From positions 1-64,000 of the forward strand of contig NZ_JAGSPN010000006.1 of the NCBI RefSeq assembly GCF_018139685.1: a stretch of 64,000 bases of DNA, read 5' to 3'. This document shows, piece by piece, positions 48,716 to 57,166 of this stretch (within the stretch, counting starts at the first letter, position 1; each line of letters opens with the position of its first letter). Below the pieces are notes generated by a model that was given only the letters and a program-made list of their open reading frames with translations, was not told the origin of the DNA and made no database searches. The position numbers were made by a program, and so were the translations under genes. The DNA comes from Cognatundibacterium luofuense. GTDB taxonomy: Bacteria > Pseudomonadota > Gammaproteobacteria > Burkholderiales > Burkholderiaceae_D.

Positions 48716-50083
48716 ATGCGTCCTACAGATAAATTACTTCGTTTGATTGCCAGCATCCGACTGTTCACCGGTTCTTCCCGTGTTTCCCGTATTGCAACGT
48801 TCAGTGCGCTGGGCCTGGCTGTATGCGCTGTTGGCGCAACCGCTGTTGTGCCGCTGGCGCCGGATGCCGCTGATATCCCTTCCCGTCGTGTGACCGAACA
48901 ACTGGAATTGCCACCGCTGGAAGACCAGCTGGCAGAAATTGCGAAACAGTCGCATCAGTATGTTCGTGAAGAAACCATACGCCGCGGCGATACCATGAGC
49001 GGCTTGTTATTGCGTCTGGGTGTGGAAGACAGTGCAGCTGATAAATTCATGAAAACCGATCCGGTGGCGCGCGAGCTGATGCAGTTACGTGCCGACAAAA
49101 CCGTTCGTGTGAAAACCAATGATGACGGCGATCTGGAATGGCTGCAAAGCACGCTCAGCAGCGGTGACGGTAAAACCGTCCGCAATCTGGAAGTGCGTCG
49201 TCAGCCGGATGGCAGCTTTGTCGCGACCGATAACACGGCGAATCTGGAACGCCGTATCGAAATGGCAGCGGGTAATATCCGTTCCTCGCTGTTTGCTGCG
49301 ACCGATGAAGCCCACATTTCCGATGCGATTTCTTCGCAAATCGTGGCCATGTTTGAAACCAACATTGATTTCCGCCGCCTGCAGCGTGGCGATAAATTCA
49401 ATGTGGTGTATGAAAGTTTCTGGCAAAACGGTCAGCTGGTGCGTACCGGCCGTGTGCTGGCAGGTGAATTCACCAACGCTGGCAAAACCTTTCAGTCCGT
49501 CTGGTTCGATGAGGGCGCTGGTCAGGGCGGTTATTACAGCTTTGACGGTCGTTCCCTGAAAAAAGCCTTCCTGAAATCACCGCTGGAATTTACCCGTGTT
49601 TCTTCCGGCTTCTCGATGCGCGTACATCCGATTTCCGGTCAGTGGAAGCAGCATAAAGGTGTGGATTTCGCCGCTGCGTCCGGCACACCGATTCGCGCTA
49701 CCGCAGACGGTACGATTGATTCAGTGGGCCCGAGCGGCGGTTACGGTAATCTGGTAGTGGTCAAACATTATTCCGGTTACAGCACTGCCTACGCGCACAT
49801 GAGCCGCTTTGCTGCAGGTCTGCGCAAAGGTGCACGGGTATCGCAGGGTGAAGTGATTGGTTATGTCGGTTCTACCGGCTGGTCTACCGGTCCGCATCTG
49901 CATTACGAATTCCGTGTCAACAATGAACCGCGTGATCCGCTGACAGCCGTTGTGCCGGAAGCGCCTGCACTGGCTTCATCGGATATGCCGCGCTTTAAAT
50001 CGATGGTGGCAGACATGAATCACCGTTTCGTGCTAATGCGTCCTGAGCGTCAGGCCGAAATCATGAAACTGGCATCGCGCTGA
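48716..50083 (+). CDS. M23 peptidoglycan endopeptidase, MepM-like
   Basis: Cell-wall hydrolase that cuts peptide cross-links, acting in the periplasm from an N-terminal membrane anchor. 455 residues. Hydrophobic segment about 28-48 (ATFSALGLAVCAVGATAVV). An OapA/LysM-like region follows (EETIRRGDTMSGLLLRLGVE). The M23 domain has QHKGVDFAAASGTPI with the zinc His and Asp, and GPHLHYEFRV with HxH. The start is uncertain: the ATG at 48716 is chosen, but a GTG at 48680 is in frame, and neither has a good ribosome-binding site. The tyrS/M23/anmK arrangement is common in Burkholderiales. Confidence 0.9.
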   Translation: MRPTDKLLRLIASIRLFTGSSRVSRIATFSALGLAVCAVGATAVVPLAPDAADIPSRRVTEQLELPPLEDQLAEIAKQSHQYVREETIRRGDTMSGLLLRLGVEDSAADKFMKTDPVARELMQLRADKTVRVKTNDDGDLEWLQSTLSSGDGKTVRNLEVRRQPDGSFVATDNTANLERRIEMAAGNIRSSLFAATDEAHISDAISSQIVAMFETNIDFRRLQRGDKFNVVYESFWQNGQLVRTGRVLAGEFTNAGKTFQSVWFDEGAGQGGYYSFDGRSLKKAFLKSPLEFTRVSSGFSMRVHPISGQWKQHKGVDFAAASGTPIRATADGTIDSVGPSGGYGNLVVVKHYSGYSTAYAHMSRFAAGLRKGARVSQGEVIGYVGSTGWSTGPHLHYEFRVNNEPRDPLTAVVPEAPALASSDMPRFKSMVADMNHRFVLMRPERQAEIMKLASR

Positions 50084-50104
50084 TCTGACGATGCTGAAAA
50101 ACAG

Positions 50105-50131
50105 GCCGGACGCTCGCGTCCGGCTTTTTTT
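50105..50131 (+). terminator. Intrinsic terminator after the M23 peptidase gene
   Basis: GCCGGACGC / GCGTCCGGC with a run of T. The anmK message must start after this point or read through. Confidence 0.92.
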
Positions 50132-50176
50132 ATCGCTGAACGCGGCATGCCGCAATCACAGCAGGAGAATGAATCT

Positions 50177-51301
50177 GTGAGAACAGTAAAACCGGAAGTA
50201 CCGGTCTATATCGGTCTGATGTCCGGCACCAGTATGGATGGCGTGGATGGCGTGGTCGCCGATTTTTCTGAAATCAGTGCCGGGAAAATTCGTATTCTGG
50301 GCGCGGCGCATTGTCCGTTTTCTCAGGATTTACGGGCGGCTGCAGCAGCCTTGCAGCAAAGCGGCGCAGATGAAATTCATCGTGAAGCCTTGTTGTCGCA
50401 ACATCTGGCGCAAGTGTATGCCGACTGCGTGGCGCAGTTGCAGCCTCTGGCAGACGAGGTGCGCGCGGTCGGCGTACACGGACAAACAATACGGCACCGG
50501 CCTGAACTCGGCTATACCCGTCAGACCAATCATCCGGCCTTGCTGGCGGAATTGTGCGGACTGGACGTGATCGCCGATTTTCGCAGCCGCGATATCGCCG
50601 CCGGCGGGCAGGGTGCGCCGCTGGTACCGTCGTTTCATATGGCTTTGTTCGGTTCAGCAACGGAAACCCGGGTGCTGGCGAATATCGGCGGCATCAGCAA
50701 TATCAGCATCCTGCCGCCGGATGGCGCGGTGCGCGGCTTTGATACCGGCCCCGGTAATGTACTGATGGATGGCTGGGCGCAATTGCACCTCGGTACGCCT
50801 TACGATGAGAACGGAAGCTTTGCCGCATCCGGTCAGGTGAATACGGCCTTGCTGGACAGTCTGATGCAGGAAGCGTTTCTGCAATTGCCAGCGCCGAAAA
50901 GCACAGGCCGCGATTTATTTCATTTGCCGTGGCTGCAGCAGCATTTACAAAGCCTGCCAGCGATTGCCGCAGCCGATGTGCAGGCAACGCTGTGCGCCTA
51001 CACGGCACGCACGCTGGCGCAGGCGATTGCCGCATCCGCACCGCAGGCAGATGCGGTGTTTGTCTGTGGCGGCGGCGCGTACAACGCGGAACTGATGCGA
51101 AGACTGGCAGCCGAGTTAGCTGCTGTCGGTTGCGCTGCACGCCTGAGTCAGACTGCGGAGCTGGGTGTGGTGCCGGAACAAGTCGAAGCGCTGGCCTTTG
51201 CCTGGCTGGCGTATTGTTTTTGCGAAGGCGTGACGGGCAATCTGCCCGCAGTGACTGGTGCGGCCGGAACCCGGATTCTGGGTGCGTGGTATCCTGCCTG
51301 A
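50177..51301 (+). CDS. anmK: Anhydro-N-acetylmuramic acid kinase AnmK, likely GTG start
   Basis: Converts anhydroMurNAc from cell-wall turnover to MurNAc-6-phosphate. 374 residues. The ATP-binding YIGLMSGTSMDGVDG is near residue 15. FRSRDIAAGGQGAPLVPSFH, LANIGGISNISILP, DTGPGNVLMDGW and VFVCGGGAYN are family blocks. GTG at 50177 has AGGAG upstream (50162-50166). An ATG at 50147 in the same frame has none and would begin only 15 bases after the terminator T run. The neighbouring peptidase also acts on peptidoglycan. Confidence 0.92.
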   Translation: MRTVKPEVPVYIGLMSGTSMDGVDGVVADFSEISAGKIRILGAAHCPFSQDLRAAAAALQQSGADEIHREALLSQHLAQVYADCVAQLQPLADEVRAVGVHGQTIRHRPELGYTRQTNHPALLAELCGLDVIADFRSRDIAAGGQGAPLVPSFHMALFGSATETRVLANIGGISNISILPPDGAVRGFDTGPGNVLMDGWAQLHLGTPYDENGSFAASGQVNTALLDSLMQEAFLQLPAPKSTGRDLFHLPWLQQHLQSLPAIAAADVQATLCAYTARTLAQAIAASAPQADAVFVCGGGAYNAELMRRLAAELAAVGCAARLSQTAELGVVPEQVEALAFAWLAYCFCEGVTGNLPAVTGAAGTRILGAWYPA

Positions 51302-51335
51302 CGTTTAATCAGACCTGATCTGTAAAGGAAAAAAT

Positions 51336-51992
51336 ATGGCAGTTCAACTCTTGTATATCGCAGACCCGATGTGTTCCTGGTGCTATGGCTTCGGCCCTCA
51401 GCTTAGTCAGCTGCTGCAATCTATGCCGGAAGCGCGGCTGGATATTCTGTGCGGCGGTTTGCGTCCGGATGAAACCGAACCGGTCAGCGATGAAATGCGC
51501 AAGATGATCCTCGGGCACTGGGATCGGGTAGCGGAAGTCAGCGGTTTGCCGTTTGACCGCGAAGCCATGTCGCGTCCGGGCTGGGTGTACTGTACCGAAC
51601 TGGCCAGCCGCGCCATGGTCAGTGTCAAGTTACTGGCTGAGCATTTGCCGGGTGAAAAACGTTTGCATGTATTCCATGCCCTGCAATCCGCGTTCTACCG
51701 CGACGGGCTGGATGTGACGGATGAACAGGTACTGGCAGAAGTGCTGACAGCGGTACTGAACGCAGTCGATGGTGCAGACAGCTACGATACAGCCAGTCTG
51801 CTGGAAACCCTGCAATCAGCGGATGCACATCAGTGTACCCGTGAAGAGTTCGCGCTTTGCCAGCAATGGGGCGTGCGCTCCTTCCCTGCCTTGCTGATGG
51901 TGCACGACAACAACCTGCACATGCTCAGTTCCGGCTACGCCACCACAGAACAGTTGCAAAGTCAGATTACCCGCGTACTGCAGGCAGGCTGA
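51336..51992 (+). CDS. DsbA-family protein-disulfide isomerase-like protein (CSWC)
   Basis: Thioredoxin-fold protein of 218 residues without a signal peptide, so cytoplasmic. The active site is CSWC in YIADPMCSWCYGFGPQLSQL near residue 13. GVRSFPALLMV holds the cis-Pro loop. LDILCGGLRPDE and VFHALQSAFYRDG fit the predicted protein-disulfide isomerase group (COG3531, FrnE-like). TAAAGGAAAA precedes the ATG. Substrate unknown. It follows anmK after 34 bases and may be co-transcribed. Confidence 0.88.
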   Translation: MAVQLLYIADPMCSWCYGFGPQLSQLLQSMPEARLDILCGGLRPDETEPVSDEMRKMILGHWDRVAEVSGLPFDREAMSRPGWVYCTELASRAMVSVKLLAEHLPGEKRLHVFHALQSAFYRDGLDVTDEQVLAEVLTAVLNAVDGADSYDTASLLETLQSADAHQCTREEFALCQQWGVRSFPALLMVHDNNLHMLSSGYATTEQLQSQITRVLQAG

Positions 51993-52001
51993 ATGTTTTC
52001 T

Positions 52002-52027
52002 CAGGGGTGGTGATCGCCCCTGTTTTT
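52002..52027 (+). terminator. Intrinsic terminator after the DsbA-family gene
   Basis: CAGGGG (52002-52007) / CCCCTG (52017-52022) followed by TTTTT. Confidence 0.8.
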
Positions 52028-52050
52028 GCTTCAAAATCCCCTCTGAAACC

Positions 52051-52134
52051 CTTCAAATGCGGCTTTCAGCACAGCATGTTCCGGTTGCCCGCAGAAACAC
52101 TGGGCTTCCGCGGACGGTGATGACGATATTTGCA
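52051..52134 (-). repeat. Dispersed intergenic repeat, copy E (diverged subgroup)
   Basis: On the minus strand: head ATGCAAATATCGTCATC, then GTTTCTGCGGGC and the tail TGCTGAAAGCCGCATTTGA. Same orientation as copy F, about 105 bases away. Confidence 0.72.
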
Positions 52135-52239
52135 TAATTGCCCGTATTTTTCGCCACGTTGACGTCTGGTTTCGGTAGCGAACGCCGGTGAGGTCGTTCT
52201 GTGCCTCGGCATCGGCCTTAAAATCAGCCTTCAATTCAG

Positions 52240-52320
52240 TCTCAAATGCGGTGTTTCGCACAGCCTTCGGCGGACGCCCGCAGAAACAGCGGGGCTTTGA
52301 AATACCTGATGACGAAACTG
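52240..52320 (-). repeat. Dispersed intergenic repeat, copy F (diverged subgroup)
   Basis: On the minus strand: TTTCGTCATC, GTTTCTGCGGGCGTCCGCCG and the tail ACACCGCATTTGAG. Shares the central GCGGGCGTCCGCC block with copy A. Confidence 0.7.
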
Positions 52321-52629
52321 GCACACAATATGTTCACAGGTCATCGTTATTCAGTTTCGCAGACTGTATTGACTGCGGTAATGACAACAGCCGGACAAGC
52401 CACGCTAAGGAAGCTATTTTCGTGATGCGAAAAATGCCGGAGCGGCAGTCCGGAGAATGTTGTTTGCTCAGAAACGGGATGCGGAGTTTCCTCATATTTT
52501 TTTCTGACTTCCCTGTGAAAAGGAAAATGTTGGTATAAGATTCACCCAGTATTTTGCATTTTTCACCACCCGGTATTTCAGCTGACAGCTCCCTGCACAC
52601 TCTCGCAGATTCTTTGACCCGGACGGCAA
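52321..52629 (+). other. Non-coding stretch before the PAS-GGDEF-EAL gene
   Basis: 309 bases with no convincing gene. It must hold the promoter of the following gene; no clear -35/-10 was identified. Base composition is more AT-rich near 52500-52560. Confidence 0.5.
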
Positions 52630-55023
52630 ATGCGCTTCTTTCAGCAACTACGCCAGAAATACCTGATTTCCCGCACTGCAGACATCGATATGCTGCACTG
52701 GCGGGAACAGATTCTTGCATCCATTTTGTTTGTGGCAATGGGACTGGGCACGCTGACAGCAATCCCGAGTATTTTGCTGGCGATTCGTGATGAACTGTGG
52801 TCGATCGTCGTTGTCGATACGCTGGCAGTGCTTTGGGTGGCTGCTATGCTCTGGATGCCCGGATGGTCATTCCGGATGCGTGCAAACCAGTTCCTGTTAC
52901 TGATTTACGGGCTGGGTGCATGGTTTCTCTACAAAATCGGTTCCACCGGACTGATTTATCTGATGGCAGTCCCCGTGTTTGCCGCGTTTCTGTACAGCTT
53001 GCATGAAGCAGTTCGCGCGCTGGTACTGTCGTCTGCCACACTGTTTCTGGTCGGCTATTTTTTTGATGCGCCGCTGCACGTTGACAGCTTCCAGCTTTCT
53101 CTGTTCCTGCGCTGGGCCATCATCACCCTGAATTTCACCTTCATTGCAGCGGTGCTATCGGTCAGTTGCAACGTATTGCTTTACCGGCTGGAGCACTCGC
53201 TGGAGCATCAGCAAAAGATTGCGAATTCACTCAAGCTCGGACAGGAATCGCTGAAAGCTGCGAATGAAGAATTGCGTCTGACGGTGGCGGCGGTTTCGCG
53301 CCTGAACGATATTGTACTGATTATTGAAGTTAATAAAGATGAAGCACTGCGCAGTCATTTGCATATTGTGTTTGTCAACGAAGCCTTTGAGCGTCTGACC
53401 GGTTACAGCCGCGACGAAGTGCTTGGCAGGATGCCGCATTTCCTCAGCGGTCCGCGTACCCAGCAGGAGGAACTGGACCGGATCGCTACGGCGCTGCGTA
53501 ACATCGAGCCAGTACACGTCGAGCTGATTTCTTACACCCGTTCCGGCAGCGAATTCTGGATGGAAGCAGATGTCATTCCGCTGGCAAACGAAGAAGGCAT
53601 CTACACGCACTGGGTGGCGACCGGACGGGATATCAGTGAGCGTAAAAAGTCCGAAGAACATATTCACCGGCTTGCTTACTATGATTTACTGACCGGATTG
53701 CCCAACCGTCGCTTGCTGCAGGACAGGTTGTCGGTGTTGCTGTCATCGTCACGCATCACCGGTTTATACAGTGCGGTTCTGTATCTCGATCTCGATAACT
53801 TCAAACTGATCAACGATGCGCGCGGACACACTACCGGCGATGCACTGCTGCTGCAGGTGATGCAGCGCCTGCAGGCTTTGCTGGATGAAAACGATACGCT
53901 GGCGAGGGTTGGTGGTGATGAGTTTGTGATCGTTTTGCCCGGCATGGCAGATTCCGCGCTTCAGGCAGTACATTCCGCGATGGAAACTGCGGAACGCTTG
54001 CGCTCCGCGATGACCAATATGTTTGATGTGGATGGCTTGCTGTACAGCTCCACTTGCAGCATTGGCGTCACGATTTTGCCGCGCCCTGATCAGAAGCCTG
54101 ATGATTTACTGCGCGAGGCTGATACTGCGATGTACCGCGCCAAAGAAGGCGGTCGTAATCAGGTCATCCTGTACGAAACCGGTATGCAGTCTGAAATCGT
54201 ACGCCGTCTGGCAATGGAGCGCGATCTGCGTGATGCCATCGAGCATGAAGAATTGCAAATGTATATCCAGCCACAGGTTGACCGCTTCGGCAAACCGGTT
54301 GGTGGTGAGTTGCTGATGCGCTGGAATCATCCGCAGCGTGGCATGGTGTCTCCGGCAATATTCATTCCTTTAGCGGAAGAGTCCGGGATGATCATTCATC
54401 TCGGTGACTGGGTGTTGCGGCAGGGTTGCATGGCTGTCTGTGCTTTGCAGGCGGCCGGTATTCCGATGTCCGTCTCCATCAATGTCAGCCCGAAGCAGTT
54501 CCGCCAGGCGGATTTTGTCGATAAAGTCAAAATCGCGCTGATCGATACCGGAGCTGATCCGGCCTTACTGATTCTGGAAGTCACCGAAGGTTTGCTGATC
54601 GATAATCTGCACGACACGATTGCGCGAATGCTGGAACTGACCGCACTGGGAATCCGCTTTTCGATTGATGATTTCGGTACCGGGTATTCCAGCTTCTCCT
54701 ATCTGAAGCGTCTGCCGCTGTATGAATTAAAAATTGATAAAAGTTTCGTGCAGGATACGCCGCAGGATACCAATGGCACTGCCATCGTTCAGTCGATTTT
54801 ATCGATGGCGCAGCATCTGGGTTTACGGGTTGTCGCTGAAGGTGTGGAAACCCGGGAGCAGGCAGAATTTCTGATTGAAAACGGTTGTCATTCCATGCAG
54901 GGTTTTCTGTTTGCACGTCCGTTGCCCTTGCAGGACTGGGTGGCGCAGCAAACTGCTTCCACCCGTGAAGAAAGCCTCAGGCCATCGCCGGAGAGCGGAA
55001 TGCTGACAGCATCCACTGAATAA
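52630..55023 (+). CDS. Membrane PAS-GGDEF-EAL cyclic-di-GMP protein
   Basis: Protein of 797 residues. Five to six N-terminal membrane segments (about 28-190). A PAS domain (about 230-350, FVNEAFERLTGYSRDEVLG, VATGRDISERKKSEE). GGDEF is at 428-432 (ARVGGDEFVIV), with DEND rather than RxxD at the inhibitory-site position, so product inhibition should be absent. The EAL domain has GELLMRW (E560, with ELL in place of EAL), DDFGTGYSSF at about 680 and SMQGFLFARP. The catalytic Glu and Asp pair are kept, so phosphodiesterase activity is plausible. Net activity is unknown. Its last 47 bases overlap the convergent LysR gene. Confidence 0.92.
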   Translation: MRFFQQLRQKYLISRTADIDMLHWREQILASILFVAMGLGTLTAIPSILLAIRDELWSIVVVDTLAVLWVAAMLWMPGWSFRMRANQFLLLIYGLGAWFLYKIGSTGLIYLMAVPVFAAFLYSLHEAVRALVLSSATLFLVGYFFDAPLHVDSFQLSLFLRWAIITLNFTFIAAVLSVSCNVLLYRLEHSLEHQQKIANSLKLGQESLKAANEELRLTVAAVSRLNDIVLIIEVNKDEALRSHLHIVFVNEAFERLTGYSRDEVLGRMPHFLSGPRTQQEELDRIATALRNIEPVHVELISYTRSGSEFWMEADVIPLANEEGIYTHWVATGRDISERKKSEEHIHRLAYYDLLTGLPNRRLLQDRLSVLLSSSRITGLYSAVLYLDLDNFKLINDARGHTTGDALLLQVMQRLQALLDENDTLARVGGDEFVIVLPGMADSALQAVHSAMETAERLRSAMTNMFDVDGLLYSSTCSIGVTILPRPDQKPDDLLREADTAMYRAKEGGRNQVILYETGMQSEIVRRLAMERDLRDAIEHEELQMYIQPQVDRFGKPVGGELLMRWNHPQRGMVSPAIFIPLAEESGMIIHLGDWVLRQGCMAVCALQAAGIPMSVSINVSPKQFRQADFVDKVKIALIDTGADPALLILEVTEGLLIDNLHDTIARMLELTALGIRFSIDDFGTGYSSFSYLKRLPLYELKIDKSFVQDTPQDTNGTAIVQSILSMAQHLGLRVVAEGVETREQAEFLIENGCHSMQGFLFARPLPLQDWVAQQTASTREESLRPSPESGMLTASTE

Positions 55024-55873
55024 AGGTTTCCACTTCCGGACGCAGACTCGGCATGGCTTCATGGACGAGATAGTAAGCGTGCGGTGGCGTCGCTACCTGC
55101 GCATCAAACAGGCGAACCACATCGCCGCGTTCTATCATTTCCTGTGCAAAATGCTGGCGCGTTAAGCCAACGCCATGTCCATGCTTCACAGCTTCCAGCA
55201 ACAGGCCCAGATCATCAATCCGTAAGCCACTGACCGGTTCTGCCCAGTCCAGACCGGCCACTTCAAACCACGGCTGCCAGGGTTCCAGCGCGGAACGCAG
55301 CAGACGCGCATGGCGCAAATCTTCCGGCTTTTTCAGCGGCGCAATCGTGCGCAGATAGTCCGGACTGGCAACAGCGAAACTCGGTTCGACAAACAGTTTG
55401 CGCGTCACCAGATTCGGATATTCACCGGCGCCGAAACGGATTTCGACATCACTCTCAGAAAGGCTCAGGTCGTACAGCGGTACGAATAAATAGACTTCAA
55501 TATCAATTTCCGGATGCAGTGCATAGAACTCCGCCAGACGCGGCATAAACATATAGCGCGCAAATGTCGGTGGCAACGTAACTTTGACCCGCATCTGTTG
55601 CTGGCTGCTGCGTCCCGGCAAGGGGAAATCCGATAAAGTGCGCAGTGCAGCACGTACCACGTCCAGATAACGGCGGCCGAACTCAGTCAGTGCAACGCTG
55701 CGACCTTCACGCAGAAAAACACGTTCGCCCAGATGCTCTTCAAGCAGGCGAATTCGGTGAGAAAGTGCGGACGGCGTAATACACAGTTCTTCTGCCGCCA
55801 CAGCAAAGGAACCAAAGCGCGCGGCCGCTTCAAAGGCGGTCAGTGCATGCACCGGAGGAAGTCGTGTTGCCAT
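54977..55873 (-). CDS. LysR-family regulator, GcvA-like
   Basis: Transcription factor of 298 residues. The N-terminus LPPVHALTAFEAAARFGSF and helix-turn-helix CITPSALSHRIRLLEEHLG are typical of the GcvA-like LysR subgroup. The effector-binding domain starts about residue 95 (MRVKVTLPPTFARYMFMPRL). Its 3' end overlaps the 3' end of the PAS-GGDEF-EAL gene by 47 bases on the opposite strand. Target genes are not evident; a divergent promoter with the adenosyltransferase gene is possible. Confidence 0.9.
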   Translation of the reverse strand: MATRLPPVHALTAFEAAARFGSFAVAAEELCITPSALSHRIRLLEEHLGERVFLREGRSVALTEFGRRYLDVVRAALRTLSDFPLPGRSSQQQMRVKVTLPPTFARYMFMPRLAEFYALHPEIDIEVYLFVPLYDLSLSESDVEIRFGAGEYPNLVTRKLFVEPSFAVASPDYLRTIAPLKKPEDLRHARLLRSALEPWQPWFEVAGLDWAEPVSGLRIDDLGLLLEAVKHGHGVGLTRQHFAQEMIERGDVVRLFDAQVATPPHAYYLVHEAMPSLRPEVETFIQWMLSAFRSPAMA

Positions 55874-56028
55874 TCTGCATCCTGAATTAAATTACGCCGA
55901 TATAGCCTGGGTCAGCCAGCCGGTACTGCCCGGCAACTGTGCACAGTCGTGATCAAAACATTCTATTATGATGCGTTCCGCACCATTTTGGCTTATCCTC
56001 TGTGGCCTCTGACCAAATTTCATTCGTT

Positions 56029-56580
56029 ATGGGCAACAGACTTTCAAAAATTGCGACACGTACCGGTGATGCAGGTACAACCGGACTCGGCGATGGCAGC
56101 CGTGTGGACAAAGATGCGCTGCGCGTACATGCGATGGGCGACGTTGATGAACTGAATTCCCAGATCGGCGTTTTATTGTGCGAAGACTTACCGCAAGCCA
56201 TGCGGGAAGAATTGATTTCGATACAGCATGATTTATTCGATCTTGGCGGCGAACTGTGTATTCCCGGATTTCAGTTGATCACCGATGCGCAGGTCAGCCG
56301 TCTGGACAGTTTGCTGGAAAAATATAATGCCGATCTGCCGCCACTGAAAGATTTCATTCTGCCGGGCGGATCGCGCGCAGCCGCAATCGCTCATGTATGC
56401 CGCACCGTTTGCCGTCGCGCCGAACGCGCTATTGTCAGTGTCGGTAAAGCGGAAGCGCTGAATGATGCGCCGCGTCAGTATATGAATCGTTTATCCGATT
56501 TATTGTTTGTGTTGTCACGTGTACTGAACCGCTATGCCGGCGGGCAGGATGTGCTGTGGCAAAAGGAACGCGTGCGCTGA
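56029..56580 (+). CDS. PduO-type cob(I)alamin adenosyltransferase
   Basis: Transfers the adenosyl group from ATP to cob(I)alamin to make coenzyme B12. 183 residues. The ATP-binding start KIATRTGDAGTTGLGDGSRV is near residue 6, with VDELNSQIGVLL and FILPGGSRAAAIAHVCRTVC and CRRAER in the middle, and YMNRLSDLLFVLSRVLNR near the end. This order marks the PduO/MMAB group and excludes the BtuR (CobA) group. The ATG at 56029 gives MGNRLSKIATRTGD; a reading from 56002 is less likely. No ribosome-binding site is obvious. Confidence 0.92.
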   Translation: MGNRLSKIATRTGDAGTTGLGDGSRVDKDALRVHAMGDVDELNSQIGVLLCEDLPQAMREELISIQHDLFDLGGELCIPGFQLITDAQVSRLDSLLEKYNADLPPLKDFILPGGSRAAAIAHVCRTVCRRAERAIVSVGKAEALNDAPRQYMNRLSDLLFVLSRVLNRYAGGQDVLWQKERVR

Positions 56581-56606
56581 ACCGTAGCTGCTGTCGCAGT
56601 CACCGC

Positions 56607-57107
56607 TCAGTCTTTGCGATGGTTGGACAGTAAGCGCGCCAGTGCGTCACGCAGACCTGCATTCTGAGGATGCGGGTCCAGCGTCTGTTCCAGACTGGCG
56701 AAGGCTTGTAATGCAGAATCGGATAAAGCGATTTGCTTAGGCGTCGCTTCTTTTTCGACTTTGCTCGTTACTTGTACTTTGATTTTGATTGCGTTAATCT
56801 GCCAGCCGCCTTCCAGCAGACCATTCTGCAGAGTCGGCAGGTTTTGTTTGAGGCGGGCAGCCAGAGCCGCATTCGGTACTGCCACGGTCAGCTGGCCGTC
56901 TTGTAGCTGAAGTACTTCAGCGTACTCAAACATACGCGGCATCAGGCGCTGGCATTCTCTTTGCAAGTGCAGGCGCCGCCGCACTGCAGGCAGCAGTGCG
57001 GAGATCTGATCATTCAGACGCAGGAAGTCCGAGGCGCCACTGGTCTGTGCGACTGGTTTGCCGCGTTTGATATAACTGCGGAAGCTTGGGGCTGGTGGGG
57101 TAGACAT
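56607..57107 (-). CDS. DUF721 family protein (DciA-like)
   Basis: Protein of 166 residues with the DUF721 core LLPAVRRRLHLQRECQRLMP and QDGQLTVAVPNAALAARLKQ. The DUF721 fold is shared with the DnaB-loader DciA, so a replication-related role is possible by family. The ATG at 57107 has AAGGTG 6 bases upstream. It lies divergent from the M23 gene that precedes secA, the usual Burkholderiales order. Function in this organism is inferred only from family. Confidence 0.8.
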   Translation of the reverse strand: MSTPPAPSFRSYIKRGKPVAQTSGASDFLRLNDQISALLPAVRRRLHLQRECQRLMPRMFEYAEVLQLQDGQLTVAVPNAALAARLKQNLPTLQNGLLEGGWQINAIKIKVQVTSKVEKEATPKQIALSDSALQAFASLEQTLDPHPQNAGLRDALARLLSNHRKD

Positions 57108-57166
57108 AGCCCGCACCTTACCATAAAGCCTGCCGCAATTCAGCATTCCACATCTGGGGAAACTCG

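Noticed and set aside
52031-52324. 97-codon minus-strand frame across repeat copies E and F
   Set aside because: Composed almost wholly of the two repeats; no ribosome-binding site, and conservation follows bases rather than codons.
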